A stretch of 64,000 nucleotides of DNA from Enchytraeus crypticus (GCA_905160935.1 CAJHZI010000695.1:165001-229000), one strand, 5' to 3'; counted from the first letter of the stretch, positions 21,350 to 33,034 are shown. Notes: generated by a model from the sequence alone, not told the origin. Made by a program: numbers and translations.

Positions 21350-24300
21350 GTTAGATAAGAGTCTAACGAGTAGATAAGAGTCTATCGGTTAGATAAGTGT
21401 CTATCGATTGGATAAGTGTCTATCGATTAGATAACTGTCTATGGGTTAGATAAGAGTCTATCGGTTAGATAAGAGCCTCTTGGTTAGATAAGAGTCTATC
21501 GGTTAGATAAGAGACTATCGGTTAAATAAGAGTCTATCGGTTAGATAATAGTCTATAGGTTAGATAATAGTCTATCGATTAGATAAGTGTCTATCGGATA
21601 GATAAGTGTCTATCGGTCAGATAAGAGTCTATCGGTTAGATAAGAGTCTATCGGTTAGATAAGAGTCTATCGGTTTGATAAGAGTTTATTGATTGGATAA
21701 GAGTCTATCGATTAAATAAGTGTCTATCGGTTAGATAAATGTCTATCGATTAGATAGTGTCTATCGATTAGATAAGTTTCTATCGATTAGATAAGTGTCT
21801 ATCGGTCAGATAGGAGTCTATCGGTTAGATGAGAGTCTATCGGTTAGATAAGAGACTATCGATTAGATAAGAGTCTATCGGTTAGATAAGAGTCTATCGA
21901 TTAGATAAGTGTCTATCGGATAGATAAGAGTCTATCGGTTAAATAAGTGTCTATCGATTAGATAAGTGTCTATCGATTAGATAAGTGTCTATCGGTCAGA
22001 TAAGAGTCTATCGGTTAGATAAGAGTCTATCGGTTAGATAAGAGTCTATCGAGTAGATAAGAGTCTATCGGTTAGATAAGATACTATCGATTAGATAAGA
22101 GTCTATAGGTTAAATAAGAGTCTATCGATTAGATAAGTGTCTATCGGTCAGATAAGAGTCTATCCTTTAGATAAGAGTCTATCGGTTAAATAAGAATCTA
22201 TCGGTTAGATAAGAGTCTATCGGTTAGATAAGAGTCTATGGATTAGATAAGTGTCTATCGGCGAGATAATGATATAAGTGAGATAATGATATAAGTGAGA
22301 TAATGATATAAGTGAGATAATGATATAAGTGAGAGAATGATATCTGTGAGATAACGATATTTATAAGATCTTTACGAGATTAATATTTTTCGAGAAAATA
22401 TATGGGCTGCATTGTTAAGAAAACCACGGAAATATTAGATGTCAGATCTTATATATAAAATATGAGCCATCTTCAACAATTTGCAAAATTTATTGCCTTT
22501 TACACGAATATTAAATTACTAAGTGGTAAATCATTTTAGGGGATTAAATAAATCATTGTACCTCTATTGCGGAGTTAATTTCTGACATTTTTGACTGAGA
22601 TTAACTGCTAAACAATTTAGCTAGCCGTTGTACGTCTTTACCAATCGTTATACGAATTTATCTCCTCTAGAATGCTTTTAATTACTTCCATAAGAAGATG
22701 AGCAAAACGATATGAATGACAAAATTGAAAAAAGACCTACTAGGACTAAGAAATTAAAATAATAAAAGCCATTACTTTGATTAGAAACACATTAAAGAAA
22801 TAGGCTAGTAGTGAATAGAAATGTGCACACTACTTCTTCAAGTTTTAAATTATTAATAATATTCAAGCTGCCTTAAACCAGTTCAAACAATAGTTCCTGT
22901 ATTCTAAACATAACAATTTCGAGTATCCTTTTGATATCTGATCCGAGACATAGATTCTTGATAGGTCTTTGCTAAATATTAAATCTTTTAGACATTCAGT
23001 CAATATCGCATATTAATATGGATATTAATCTTTAGAGCCTATCCCTTGACATTCGATTTCTTTTGTTATACACTGATTTTAAGTTTTAATTCTTTATAGC
23101 TGTATAACAAAGTGCTATTTGGTTCTTAAGTTAATTACGGTCGGGATACGAATAGACCGTCTCGAATCCTCTCTGTCCACATCATATCATCAGCTAATCC
23201 CTATTTGAGACTTTTCAAATCGTTTAGGCTAAAGCAGCCTTATTTGCAGCAATGTGTAGAGCATAGGCGCTCACCAACCGAATGCCCTTTCTGACGTTGG
23301 CATGATCTTTGTGCTTTAGTTGCCATCTACGACACGTGTAGTCACCTGTTGGTCAGTTCTTCAAACAACCCGGCCACTACATGGGGAAAGTGTATATACA
23401 CGTATATGCATAACATTAAATTTCATATAGATCGACATATTTACATATTGATGGACACGCATTAAACACGCATTATAGTGAAATGATCAACTATGTTGAT
23501 ATCTATCACTTTTAAAACCAATGTTTAAACCGTTAGGCAATTTAGACCATATTCCGTATAACCAGTCCAGTGAATGTCCGAGATTTTACTCTCAGATCAT
23601 CGCGGCTGGGATTCGAACCCGCGAGGGTTCAATTCACCTCAGGATCTGTCATTTAAAACTTCATGGCGTTACCCCTACGCTATTTAGACAGTCTGGATTA
23701 TAAACCATATTTCAGAACCTAAGAATAATATACCCGGGTGTATCATCGGTCAAGCACCGGATAGATGACCAGGGCTGGATGCTGGTCATCTACGACGTCC
23801 AGTCCACTGACCTGGGTCTCTATCACTGCGTCATGCTCACCTCAAGTGACCAGCTGTTCCTCGTCAAGCTTGGACTCAACGCCAGGGGTCCCTACCTGGA
23901 GGACTTGTGGGATGTGTACCGCCTCAACACCATCATAGGCCTCTCCAGCGTGGCCGTCTTCCTGTTCATAGCCACAAGCCTCTACCTCGTCTACCAGGTT
24001 CAATGAATAAGATGCTTGATTTGATATATATTTGATTTAGATATAGATTTGATTTAGGCTTGAATGATTGATGAGATTTAAATATCTAATGCATTTATTA
24101 TTTGTTCATTGATATGATTTGGCTGGAGCCAGTGGCGAAGTCGGTAAGATACTCGACCGCGGATCAGTTGATGCGGGTTCAAATCCTGGGCTCGTCCGTC
24201 ACTGACATCGCTTTCGAGTGAGGAAACTGAGGTTAACCTTTGCTTTACCTGCTTTTTTGTTGTTTGCATGATGTGTGTATGTACTGTGATTTCGTTTGTA

Positions 24301-24626
24301 TTTTTTACTTTTTTTAGGTGCAGCCAGATTGGTTCAGAGCCTGTGTGGAGGGGGGAGCAGAGAGTGGAAGTAAGCAGCAGAGAGGAGGTGAGGACATGGG
24401 GCTACAGCAACAACAACAGCAGCAGCAGCAACAACAACAGCAACAACAACAACAACAACATCAAAAGCAACAGCAGCAAAAATCTAATCCCATGTACGAC
24501 AACGCGAATGTACAGCCAGATGTCGAATCTTACTCTAGTTTTACGGTTGAGTTCAGTAAAGAAGATGAGGAGGTGAGTTGGGCAGTAAACGAAGCATTCG
24601 ATGACGATCAGCATACCAGCCTGTAA
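21146..24626 (+). CDS. Single-Ig-domain type I membrane protein with poly-Q/NPxY tail
   Basis: Three coding exons join in phase 0 to give 254 aa (ATG 21176) or 264 aa (ATG 21146). From 21176 the protein opens with a hydrophobic signal-peptide-like stretch (LVQLLTAVTLTQLGG). The Ig fold has Cys in ERLYCSN, core Trp in PIAWMLP and the DLGLYHC motif, with N-glycosylation sites such as NVTES. TM: IIGLSSVAVFLFIATSLYLV. The cytoplasmic tail has about 18 consecutive Gln, an NPMY motif (NPxY endocytic/PTB type), an acidic stretch and a C-terminal HTSL that fits a class I PDZ ligand. Role inferred only as a cell-surface adhesion or recognition molecule; no orthologue is named. Intron 1 holds a 0.9-kb array grown from the donor site. 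Confidence 0.85.
21350..22262. repeat. 19-bp minisatellite made of copies of the Ig-gene exon 1 donor site
   Basis: About 47 tandem copies of GTTAGATAAGAGTCTATCG begin exactly at the splice donor. The real site reads CTACCG|GTTAGATAAGAGT and the units read CTATCG|GTTAGATAAGAGT. Each unit therefore carries a donor-like sequence. Variants (gattaG, ggtcaG, gtgtct) fall in runs, as expected from block duplications. Confidence 0.95.
22262..22352. repeat. 17-bp tandem repeat
   Basis: GAGATAATGATATAAGT, five copies, directly after the 19-bp array. Confidence 0.92.
22370..23130. other. Ig-gene intron 1, no feature recognised
   Basis: AT-rich without coding frame or clear repeat. Confidence 0.5.
23135..23400 (+). 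mobile_element. Interspersed repeat family E, second copy
   Basis: GGTCGGGATACGAATAGACC, then CCGAATGCCCTTTCTGACGT, then TAGTTGCCATCTACGACACG, then ACATGGGGAA. Aligns along its length with 10030-10278 and is about 20 bp longer in the middle. Confidence 0.65.
23462..23693 (-). mobile_element. SINE-A, minus strand
   Basis: ACACGCATTATAGTGAAATG, GTTTAAACCGTTAGGCAATT, GGGATTCGAACCCGCGAGGG, then CGTTACCCCTACGCTATTTA. It ends 22 bp before the exon 2 acceptor. Confidence 0.85.
23716..23997 (+). CDS. Ig-gene exon 2 (second half of Ig fold, stalk, TM)
   Basis: Acceptor TATTTCAG ends at 23715. 282 nt fully open in phase 0. Donor TACCAG|GTTCAA. Holds the DLGLYHC motif and the TM helix. Confidence 0.88.
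24121..24255 (+). mobile_element. SINE-B in Ig-gene intron 2
   Basis: GGCTGGAGCCAGTGGCGAAG, GTCGGTAAGATACTCGACCG, GATGCGGGTTCAAATCCTGG, CGTCACTGACATCGCTTTCG. It ends about 60 bp before the exon 3 acceptor. Confidence 0.85.
24318..24626 (+). CDS. Ig-gene exon 3 (cytoplasmic tail)
   Basis: Acceptor TTTTTAG after a T run. Opens VQPDWFRACVEGG in phase 0 and ends TAA at 24626. A CAA/CAG tract at 24403-24456 gives the poly-Q. The alternative +1 reading (Asn/Ser-rich) is a shadow frame. Confidence 0.85.
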   Translation: MQPDWFRACVEGGAESGSKQQRGGEDMGLQQQQQQQQQQQQQQQQQQHQKQQQQKSNPMYDNANVQPDVESYSSFTVEFSKEDEEVSWAVNEAFDDDQHTSL

Positions 24627-24717
24627 ACCTGAAGTCTTGGTCAATAAGAGATCTGTGACAATCCTGTTCATATAGCTCTGTATAGCTAATACAGAGGTAC
24701 TACAATCCTATACGGTA

Positions 24718-24935
24718 AATTGTAGGGTTTGCTGCTATGCGATTAGCAATCTTATGATTGCTGCTATACGATTAGCAATCTTATGATTGCTGCTATACGA
24801 TTAGCAATCTTATGATTGCTGCTATACGATTAGCAATCTTATGATTGCTGCTATACGATTAGCAATCTTATGACTGCTGCTATACGATTAGCAATCTTAT
24901 GACTGCTAATCGTATAGCAGCAAAACCCTACAATT
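24718..24935. repeat. Inverted-repeat-bounded 29-bp array
   Basis: About six copies of CTGCTATACGATTAGCAATC, TTATGATTG lie between AATTGTAGGGTTTGCTGC at the left and its near-exact reverse complement ending at 24935. The whole unit can fold as a cruciform. Foldback element or snap-back product. Confidence 0.88.
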
Positions 24936-24954
24936 GCGTATTGAAAACTCTTTC

Positions 24955-24989
24955 TTTCTCTCTCTCTCTCTCTCTCTCTACATCTTTCG

Positions 24990-25055
<66 letters not shown>
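24955..25055. repeat. (CT)n microsatellite
   Basis: Almost pure CT run. Confidence 0.97.
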
Positions 25056-25059
<4 letters not shown>

Positions 25060-25261
25060 CTCTCTGTAAGAGCGTCCACACAGCCTATACTGTAGCTATA
25101 TACAGAACTAATGCAAACGTTTCAAAAATTGTTAACACGAAGAATTTGACGGTATTTTTTGCAGATGCTGAGCCTAAATTCCTAGAAAAAATATTTTATT
25201 TTGTGGATTTCCTTATATAGCCTATATCCTACATTGTGAAGTTATAGAGAAGCAAACTTAT

Positions 25262-25385
25262 CATTGTGTCGCCTGTGTCCACTTAGCATCGTGTCGTCTG
25301 TGTCCACTTAGCATTGTGTCGCCAGTGTCCACTTAGCATCGTGTCGCCTGTGTCCACTTAACATCGTGTCGCTTATGTCCACTTA
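25262..25385. repeat. 25-bp minisatellite, five copies
   Basis: TTAGCATCGTGTCGCCTGTG then TCCAC, with few substitutions. Confidence 0.93.
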
Positions 25386-25399
25386 AGCCACTGATATTT

Positions 25400-26050
25400 G
25401 TTGAGTTCAGGTCAATTAATGTGCAAAGCTCGATATGTACAGGGTGCTCAAAAGAAAATGTTCGCACTGTATTTACACAGACCATTGTAAAGTACTGTCG
25501 TAGGCCTACAAGGTGGCCCGTATTATAGCGCCTCTTTATTGATTGAATGCCTACAAAGCGCAAACATTAAATCGGTTGATTTGCCTACAGAAAGGCTGGT
25601 ATCTTGAGTGAGTCAGAGATTGCTGCCTGGTTTATAAGCTAGATCGGCATAATGACCTAACTCAGAGTTAGGAATAGTGCCAACATTAAATTTAACTTAA
25701 TTTAATTTAACATAATTTATTAATTTCTCCTAAAGAAATATCTACGCTATCGATTCATTAATTTATAGAAGTACTGTAAACTAACACTGTCATAGATGCT
25801 CAACATTTTAAATCCGCTGGCAGATGGAGCCTTTTGAAATTTTTATTAGAATTTTTTTGTTTTTGATATCTGAAAGCGAGCGTTCCAGGATGCCTTCTGC
25901 GGTATTTAAATTGTTGAATGTCTACAATAGTAAATTTCTCGTTAGTCTGTGCTGGAAATTAACTTCAAGATTCCATTCTATTAAAATCCGCTCCTTTCAA
26001 TGAGGTAGAACTTTTCTGACGTCGTCTTTTTTCAGTCTAAACGTCAACTC
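25400..26050. other. No gene recognised
   Basis: The minus frame 25563-25333 runs through part of the minisatellite and shows no domain. The segment near 25440 could be a decayed transposon, but nothing decides this. Confidence 0.4.
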
Positions 26051-26364
26051 TGAAGCAACTTATGGTTATTTTTTCTCCCCACGAAACTGATTCTGTCAGT
26101 CAAAATTCGACAACTAGAATCATGGAAGCTCTAACGGCAGAGCACTATGGGCTTCCGTTAAGTTCTGCTAAAACTCTTCTCTATCTAGTAGCGGTTCCTA
26201 CAAGACATATCTTTTTGTTCACAAGAGTCAAATTGTTGAACTCTAACTAAGCAATATATGCTGAACGATTCAAACAATATGTGCTGAATCGCCGCCCGGC
26301 TACTCGAGGTCATCTAAAGGCTTTGAAGAGTTGCTGAAGCAGACTGCATTAAATCCTTGCAAAG

Positions 26365-26560
26365 TCATGGAAAGCCTTTGCAAAGTAAAGAGGTCTCTCG
26401 CTTATCGCCGGTTTGCTCTGCAGTAAGTCTTCCTATGTCATTGATGAAGTCAACTCCATCGGGATTCATCGGGCTCATGGTTTCAATGGCCACCGGAAGA
26501 ACTTCATATCCTAAGGGCAGATCAGCAGCACTACCGGCTGTGACTGAAGTATTAAAATTA
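26365..26560 (-). pseudogene. LINE polyprotein C-terminal fragment
   Basis: The minus frame reads YEVLPVAIETMSPMNPDGVD then FINDIGRLTAEQTGDKRETS. This resembles the VPVAVET...FL..LGRR...TGDPRET block found near the C-terminus of many non-LTR retrotransposon ORF2 proteins. Only this block is present, beside an (AAT)n run at 26562-26582, so it is a truncated relic of a family different from the 34-kb LINE. Confidence 0.6.
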
Positions 26561-26894
26561 TAATAATAATAATAATAATAATAGTAATCAAATAAATTCA
26601 ATACTGTCTGTTTCCGTGGCACTTTATAGCTAATGCGGCTTTCCAGAGTGTAGAGGAAGTATTTTAATCGCTTCCTTTTTAAACTTTAAGTAAATGAAGT
26701 TTCTTTTATCTTATTTTTAGCCCAGGGCCCTTTACAGTCCAGGACAATTAAAAAATATTATAAATATTATTATTATTATTATTATTACAACTATTACTAT
26801 TATATTCTGAATATGTTACCTAAAGGCGAATCCAAGGCCCATATTTCCTCCATTCATCCACTTCCTGTATTTTCTCTACACACGAGTGTCCAGC

Positions 26895-27035
26895 AGTATC
26901 AGTAGTATCAGTAACAGTAGAATCAGTAATAGTAGTATCAGTAACAGTAGTATCAGTAACAGTAGTATCAGTAACAGTAGTATCAGTAACAGTAGTATCA
27001 GTAACAGTAGTATCAGTAACATTAGTATCAATAGT
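26895..27035. repeat. 15-bp minisatellite
   Basis: AGTAACAGTAGTATC, about nine copies. The Ser/Asn/Ile ORF is an artefact. Confidence 0.93.
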
Positions 27036-28211
27036 TTCAGTAGCGTCCTGATCTCAGTCCTTTTTTCAGATAGAAGAGAAAGAATAACAGAAGCCTACAG
27101 AGGCTGCGGTCAATTACGGGAATAAATGTCGCTTCCGTGTTTTAGACTAAACAAATAGAAAGCATTTAGAGGAGAGAGTGAAGTGTAGAGAAGGAAAGAG
27201 AGGAACTGGAATGGGGGGTGAAGATAATGGGCAAATAGCGAGAGAGAGAGAGAGAGAAAATGAGCAAAAGTTATTAAACTATGTTAATTTAGAAGTACGT
27301 AAATGCATACAACAACAAGATTGTAAATAAGGGTATATTGGCTTATAAATGTATATTCTATCTAGTTGACAGCCAGCCACCAAGCACAACAAGCTAACAT
27401 ATAGTTGAACATATTCGATAGACTACAGCGAAACAGAAAGACAGAAAGCCAGACCGAAAGAGAGAGAGAGAGAAAGAAAAGGTGAAAGAGAGATAAAGAG
27501 AGTGTGCGAGAGAGATGGAGTGAGAGAGTGAGCTAAAGAGAGTGAGAGAGAGAGAGAAAGAAGGAGCTAAAGTTTATTTCAACGACGACACCGTATGAAT
27601 GCACAGATAGAACGAAAGATGAGCAAAATGAAAATAAAAACACGAAAAGAAATACACAAAGAAAATGGAAAAAAGCAACATCCAAATTGAAGAGTGGATA
27701 AGTGCAAGTCAATGCACTTATAGCCCATTGGAAAAGTGTGTAAGTGAAAGTCAATGAACCTATAGGAGGAGTGTATAAGTGAAAGTCCAGCTGGTTGAGA
27801 TATAAATGGACTTGACAGTTTACTATAAATCACTACACATTTATTTACTTTTTCTATTATTGTAAATCCACATCAATCTTAGCAGAGAATATTAACAAGG
27901 TCACTGTGTACACAAGTCAATGTCTTAACGTTGTGTCAAACTGAATCTTATGTTCTAACTTAATTTATGACTTGTTTCGTTTACGTAGCTGTCAACAGTG
28001 TAATGCATTTAGATATCGAAAGAGTAAATATTAGTTTCTTTTAAAATTTTACTGCCCAATAAGACCTCTAATGTAACAAGTAATTAAAGGACCAAATGAT
28101 AATTAATCCATCAAACTGAGGAAGTCAACGGAAAACCACCTCAGAAGCCATACTTTTCGCAAGCTATAGGCAACATAAGGCATGGATAAGGCATAGACTT
28201 TGTGAAGGGAT

Positions 28212-28312
28212 TAACTTGTTGATCTAAGGAGTGCTCTTATGGAGCGAGAAAACAGACTTTGAGTATGAATATGTACCTTGAACCTGCCACTTAGCAGTGC
28301 ACTGAAGAAAAA
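28212..28312 (-). repeat. Interspersed repeat family D relative
   Basis: GGAGTGCTCTTATGGAGCGA, then GAATATGTACCTTGAACCTG, then CCACTTAGCAGTGCACTGAA. The last part is the inverse of the family D head. A similar block is at 51445-51535. Confidence 0.5.
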
Positions 28313-28429
28313 GAAGAAGAATGTAACAAGTACTCAGTAGATACATAAAATCGAATGACTGCTACATGATGTACATGCACTAGAGTGAACGTACGGTTAC
28401 TAAATGCGGCTGCCTTATCCTACATGAAA

Positions 28430-28565
28430 AAGGCCGTAAAGCCGATGTTAACGTCAGTTCAATCTTTCGAAAGCGATATTTTCAGTGACGGGAAAGCTCA
28501 GGATTTGAACTAATACATAGTGATCTGAGGTCGGATATCTTACCAACATCGCCACTGGCTCCAGT
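28430..28565 (-). mobile_element. SINE-B, minus strand, diverged
   Basis: CCGATGTTAACGTCAGTTCA, AGTGACGGGAAAGCTCAGGA, TTGAACTAATACATAGTGAT, ATCTTACCAACATCGCCACT, GGCTCCAG. Confidence 0.8.
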
Positions 28566-28854
28566 CAGTGACCAGTCTAAGAAAATTTCCTCATCTTCTA
28601 AACCAGCATTTAAACCAACAGCCCGTATGCAATATTCTGCTCGTACGTTTGTCCTAAACTGCATATAAATCTGTTTTATTTCATTTTCTCGATTTAACGA
28701 AATGTCCACTCTGCATCGCTTGTTAATTCTGACAGAGATTTATGGGGGACTGCTTTCAATTTCTTGAAACTCTGAAATAAATTAATTTACATGTGCATGT
28801 TTACAGGGGACTAGGAAAGATTTCTCGGAGTATAAGTTATTATTAAATAGAAAC

Positions 28855-28942
28855 AGCCTAAAGACAGCCATATGTCAGTCAGTGTCTAAAGACAGTCATT
28901 TATCAGTCAGTGTCTAAAGACAGTCATTTATCAGTCAGTACA
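28855..28942. repeat. 28-bp tandem repeat, three copies
   Basis: CTAAAGACAGTCATTTATCA, GTCAGTGT. Confidence 0.92.
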
Positions 28943-29181
28943 TTTTTATGTCAAACGTAGATCCGACAACCTATTTTCATTACATGAATATAATATTTTA
29001 TGTATTTGTTTAAAATAATTTAAATAATTTTGATTTTTTACTTAATATTAAAAGCATCTTTATTAATATTGGCATGCATAATTTACATTTCATTGAATAT
29101 AAAAGTGTATTTTTGTTTATAATGCCATGAACGATTTTCAATTGCAAAAAACGTGTGTAAGCAATTGATACTGTCCACTGG

Positions 29182-29398
29182 CTTGATCCAGTGGCGATGT
29201 GGCTGGAGCCAGTGGCGGTGTGGCTGGAGCCAGTGGCGATGTGGCTGGAGCCAGTGGCGGTGTGGCTGGAGCCAGTGGCGGTGTCGGTATGATACTCGAA
29301 CGCGGATCAGTATGTGCGGGGTTCAAATCCTGCGCTCACCCGTCACTGACATCGCTTTTGAGTGTGGAAACTGACGTTAACCTTAGCTTTACCTGTTT
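29182..29398 (+). mobile_element. SINE-B with tandemly repeated head
   Basis: Five copies of the 21-bp head TGGCTGGAGCCAGTGGCGGT precede one complete body (GTCGGTATGATACTCGAACG, GTGCGGGGTTCAAATCCTGC, GTCACTGACATCGCTTTTGA, GAAACTGACGTTAACC). In other copies the head occurs once. The repeat has amplified the segment just upstream of the A box. Confidence 0.88.
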
Positions 29399-29944
29399 TT
29401 TACTTGTACGTCAGAATTATACTCTATCAAAACGCGTGCCCCTGCACAGTGCGGATTGCGTATAATAATGACTAGAATCTCCATATAATGAAAGTGATTT
29501 ATGAACTGATTTCTTACCTGGAGGCGACGTTCATGAATAATAGACTCAGCCTTAGGCACTCTGCCACATAATCCAGCTATTTCTGTCGTCTAATTAATTC
29601 ATAATTCCCTCATTAGAGCTAATGTTCTGGAAATAGTCTACACCGATGAACTTACATCATCGAAATAAAAATTATTTACTTAATTAATTAGACAATTTTC
29701 TCTTGCCCTCGATCAGTCTATTTTTCTCTTGTTCTCTCTGCCTAACCGCAGGTCCATAGTAAACGATATTATCTACATGCTATCCACATTACATGACAAT
29801 CAACCAATCAATAGCTGTTTATAAAGGGCTGTTTACCCATTTAACTAAGTTTTATAAGAGATATAAATGGGCAAAATGAAATTAAAATATCTTATGGATA
29901 AAATATCACAAACGTAAAGAAAATCTAGTCCCATATTCCCGTAT

Positions 29945-30190
29945 CATAACATTAACACACATTATAGTGAAATGATCAACTACGTTGATATCTATCACTT
30001 TTAATACCACATGTTAAATCCGTTAGGTAATTTAGTCCATTTTCCGTGTAGCCAGTCCAGTGAATGTCCGAGATTTTACTCTCAGCTCAGCGCGGCTGGG
30101 ATTCGAACCCACGAGGGTTCAATTCACTTTAGGATCTATTATTTGATACTTCACGACGTTATCTGCACCTCTAATCATTCTGTTATTGAG
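29945..30190 (-). mobile_element. SINE-A, minus strand
   Basis: ACACATTATAGTGAAATGAT, AATCCGTTAGGTAATTTAGT, GGGATTCGAACCCACGAGGG, diverged at the far end. Confidence 0.83.
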
Positions 30191-30239
30191 ACATTTAAAA
30201 AAAATTGAAATGAAACCAAAACATGCCTATATAACAGCT

Positions 30240-30240
30240 T

Positions 30241-30306
<66 letters not shown>
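30240..30306. repeat. (GA)n microsatellite
   Basis: GA run with rare AAAG interruptions. Confidence 0.96.
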
Positions 30307-30309
<3 letters not shown>

Positions 30310-30310
<1 letters not shown>

Positions 30311-31370
30311 CACTCTTATGCAAATGTTTCAGCACCTCAATTCAATATTTAGAAAGCCCTTCCGAGAGCCAGCAGTTCACCATGGATTCATTTCTAAGCT
30401 TTTCAGTATCTCTCAGTGGCGCGTTACTCGTTTATCGGTTAATTACAAGCGTTGTAAAAGCATTGTGATGTTAACATGGCTGACCTAGAAAGAACTATAT
30501 GTAATACTTAGCTCAAAGCTAACCTTTACAACAAGTTATATACAGCAGTACAACTACCGCATACAACCAGTAATTGTGCTGATCGTTGAGTATTCTTCTA
30601 CACATACACCTTTATCTCGTTTAGTCGCCTCCAAGCACTTACAGCAGTTACTGATCGCTTGTTGGAGAATCTCCCTCAATTGAAGTAACCTTCAAATAAC
30701 GACATTTCTTAGAAGACAGTTAGAACTGGATTTTTATTGTCCACAAACGCGATTGAATAACTCTGCAGAAAAAGACGATGTCGAGTGAAAATTTCATATA
30801 ATTTATGATAATGTATTTAACTTCGGTTAAAATAATGTAATGTAACTGTTATTCATCTTTGACTTTTCTAAAATCAATTTCTTTCTCCAATATTCTCTTT
30901 TTTCTAACTACCATTATATCTTTCAGTCCCTCTCTTCAATAAATAAGTCACAAGCTATACTATTCTACCTACACGTGATCTACAGCGCTCATTAAAGAGC
31001 ATATCATAGAACAGTTAATTCAGCATAGAAACTAACCCAGCATCTTGCCTTGCAATATGGTATACATATATATAAAATAATCGAACTGTTTTTTGTTAAT
31101 TTATTATTTATATAATAATTTTAACGTTCTCTCGTTGCATCATTCAAGTATCTGCATTGGTGAGCTTTTGCGTAACAATTTGCTATGGTTGGTTTTTTCT
31201 CATTTCCCGGGCCCTACACTTGTATGTATTAACAATGTATCAAAATATTACATAGTAAGCATCATGTTGCAGTTATATCCAAACACAAGAGAATATACTA
31301 ACCGATGACGAGATCTGATATTGTATAAAACTAATCAAATGTAACTCGTCTCCGTAATTCTTTGAATTTC
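30310..31370. other. No feature recognised
   Basis: No coding frame with recognisable motif and no strong repeat. Confidence 0.5.
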
Positions 31371-31377
31371 TTTCTGC

Positions 31378-31622
31378 AATTTCTATCTTTCTTTCTCTCT
31401 CTCTCTTTCTTTTTTTTCTCTCTCTCTCATTCTATCTTTATTTCTCTCTCTCTCTCTTTCTCTCTCTCATTCTATCTGTATTTCATATTTCTCTCTCTCT
31501 TACTCTCTCTCTCTCTCTCTCTCTCTTTCTCTGACTCTCTCTCTCTCTCTCATTCTATCTTTATTTCTCTATCTCTTTCTCTCTCTCATTCTATCTGTAT
31601 TTCATATTTCTCTCTCTCTTAC

Positions 31623-31667
<45 letters not shown>

Positions 31668-31682
31668 CGCTCTCTCATTCAT
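31378..31682. repeat. (CT)n-rich tract with a duplicated segment of about 130 bp
   Basis: CT-rich with recurring CATTCTATCTGTATTTCATA. The Ser/Leu/Phe ORF is an artefact. Confidence 0.93.
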
Positions 31683-32039
31683 TCATCAGCACCTCTAATA
31701 ACGTCAGCTGGGTATCAGGAACCTGGAGCAGGCTTCAGCTCTCTGTCACATTTCATTGCTAATTTAAAAAAATGTAAATCTCTGAAGACAGAAACAGCAA
31801 AAGAGTAAATAGGCGACATCTCGGCTCACGGGTTAAGCGGTTAAGCGACTCTCTGTGAGAAAATGACTCATCGATAGCCAGAAGCGAGTCTGAAGTACCT
31901 CTACTAAAGATCCGCTCAGTGCAGTTACATGCTCGCTCATGAGATCAACCCAATCGATACGTGTTACACGATTGCATTTATAATAATTACATGAATACGT
32001 GTATAATAATTTCACGATTGTTATGCATTTATAATATCA

Positions 32040-32262
32040 ATCAATCAATAAGACTTTAACGCCTGCTCCTCGCTTAAGGCAATGTCAAGGACGTCTCTTG
32101 CAGACTCTATACAAACAGACGCCAAAGCACCACACGATGATGACTGAGTACACAGAGACCTCAAAAGAAAGCGCGATCAAAACAGTGCAAGTCCAACATC
32201 CAATGAAAGCGAGTCAAAATTTAGACCTATGGCGGAGAGAGATGTGGTTTTAGCTTAGTAAC
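32040..32262 (-). mobile_element. LINE-3-type 3' end
   Basis: (AATC) tail, AATAAGACTTTAACGCCTGC, CTTAAGGCAATGTCAAGGAC, GTCTCTTGCAGACTCTATAC, GTGCAAGTCCAACATCCAAT, GAGAGATGTGGTTTTAGC. Its inner layout (GTGCAAG..CCAA, then a GGTTTTAG end) parallels the LINE-1 and LINE-2 tails, so the three are probably related families. Confidence 0.68.
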
Positions 32263-32440
32263 TACATGATTACATGTATAACAATTACATGATTACATGT
32301 AGAACAATTACATGATTACATGTAGAACAATTACATGATTACATGTAGAACAATTACATGATTACATGTAGAACAATTGCATGATTACATGTAGAACAAT
32401 TACATGATTACATGTAGAACAATTACATATTACATGTATT
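32262..32440. repeat. 21-bp minisatellite
   Basis: ATGATTACATGTAGAACAAT, TAC, about eight copies. Confidence 0.94.
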
Positions 32441-32937
32441 GTTACACGAGTTGTCCACGAATAAAACTGGATACTGGTAATACTCTGGAACACTTCTAAG
32501 GATCATGAAATCCTGTGAATCCTCGGTGACTCCAGGATATCGCGTGAGAGTGGACTCTCTAACAGCTCGGTGACAGGTATTTTTGTTCGAGAGTTTTAGG
32601 GAGTTAAAAGCAGGAAACAGAAGCTGTTTGACAGTAATTTACATCGTTATCTGCGCATATTGTCGAGATGAGGAGAGGGTGAGTGGGGAGTGGGCGATGG
32701 TTTCACCTATCTATAATATAACAAAGAACTGAGAGCGTGTTTACGATGATTACCATGATTCACCATGGTTGATTTAACCATGGTTCAACTGTATCTACCA
32801 GACCAGGTTTATTCTCAGTCGTCTCTCACGACACGTGCAGTTAACGGTTTCTCTGTTTTGCAGTGTTTAGAACTTATTAAGATTAAGTTTTTTATTTTTT
32901 GCGAAAAAATTAAATGAAAAATAAAAAGTATTTAGAG

Positions 32938-32939
<2 letters not shown>

Positions 32940-32977
<38 letters not shown>
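32940..32977. repeat. (AT)n microsatellite
   Basis: Pure AT run. Confidence 0.96.
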
Positions 32978-32979
<2 letters not shown>

Positions 32980-33034
32980 TCTCTCTCTCTTTCCATGTAG
33001 AATTGTCTAAGTGCTCTATGCTGGCCTCAACAAA

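Noticed and set aside
25333-25563. Transposase-like minus-strand frame
   Set aside because: Faint resemblance only; half the frame lies next to or in the 25-bp array and no catalytic motif is visible.
31362-31808. 148-codon Ser/Leu/Phe ORF
   Set aside because: Translation of a CT microsatellite; not a signal- or membrane-protein gene.
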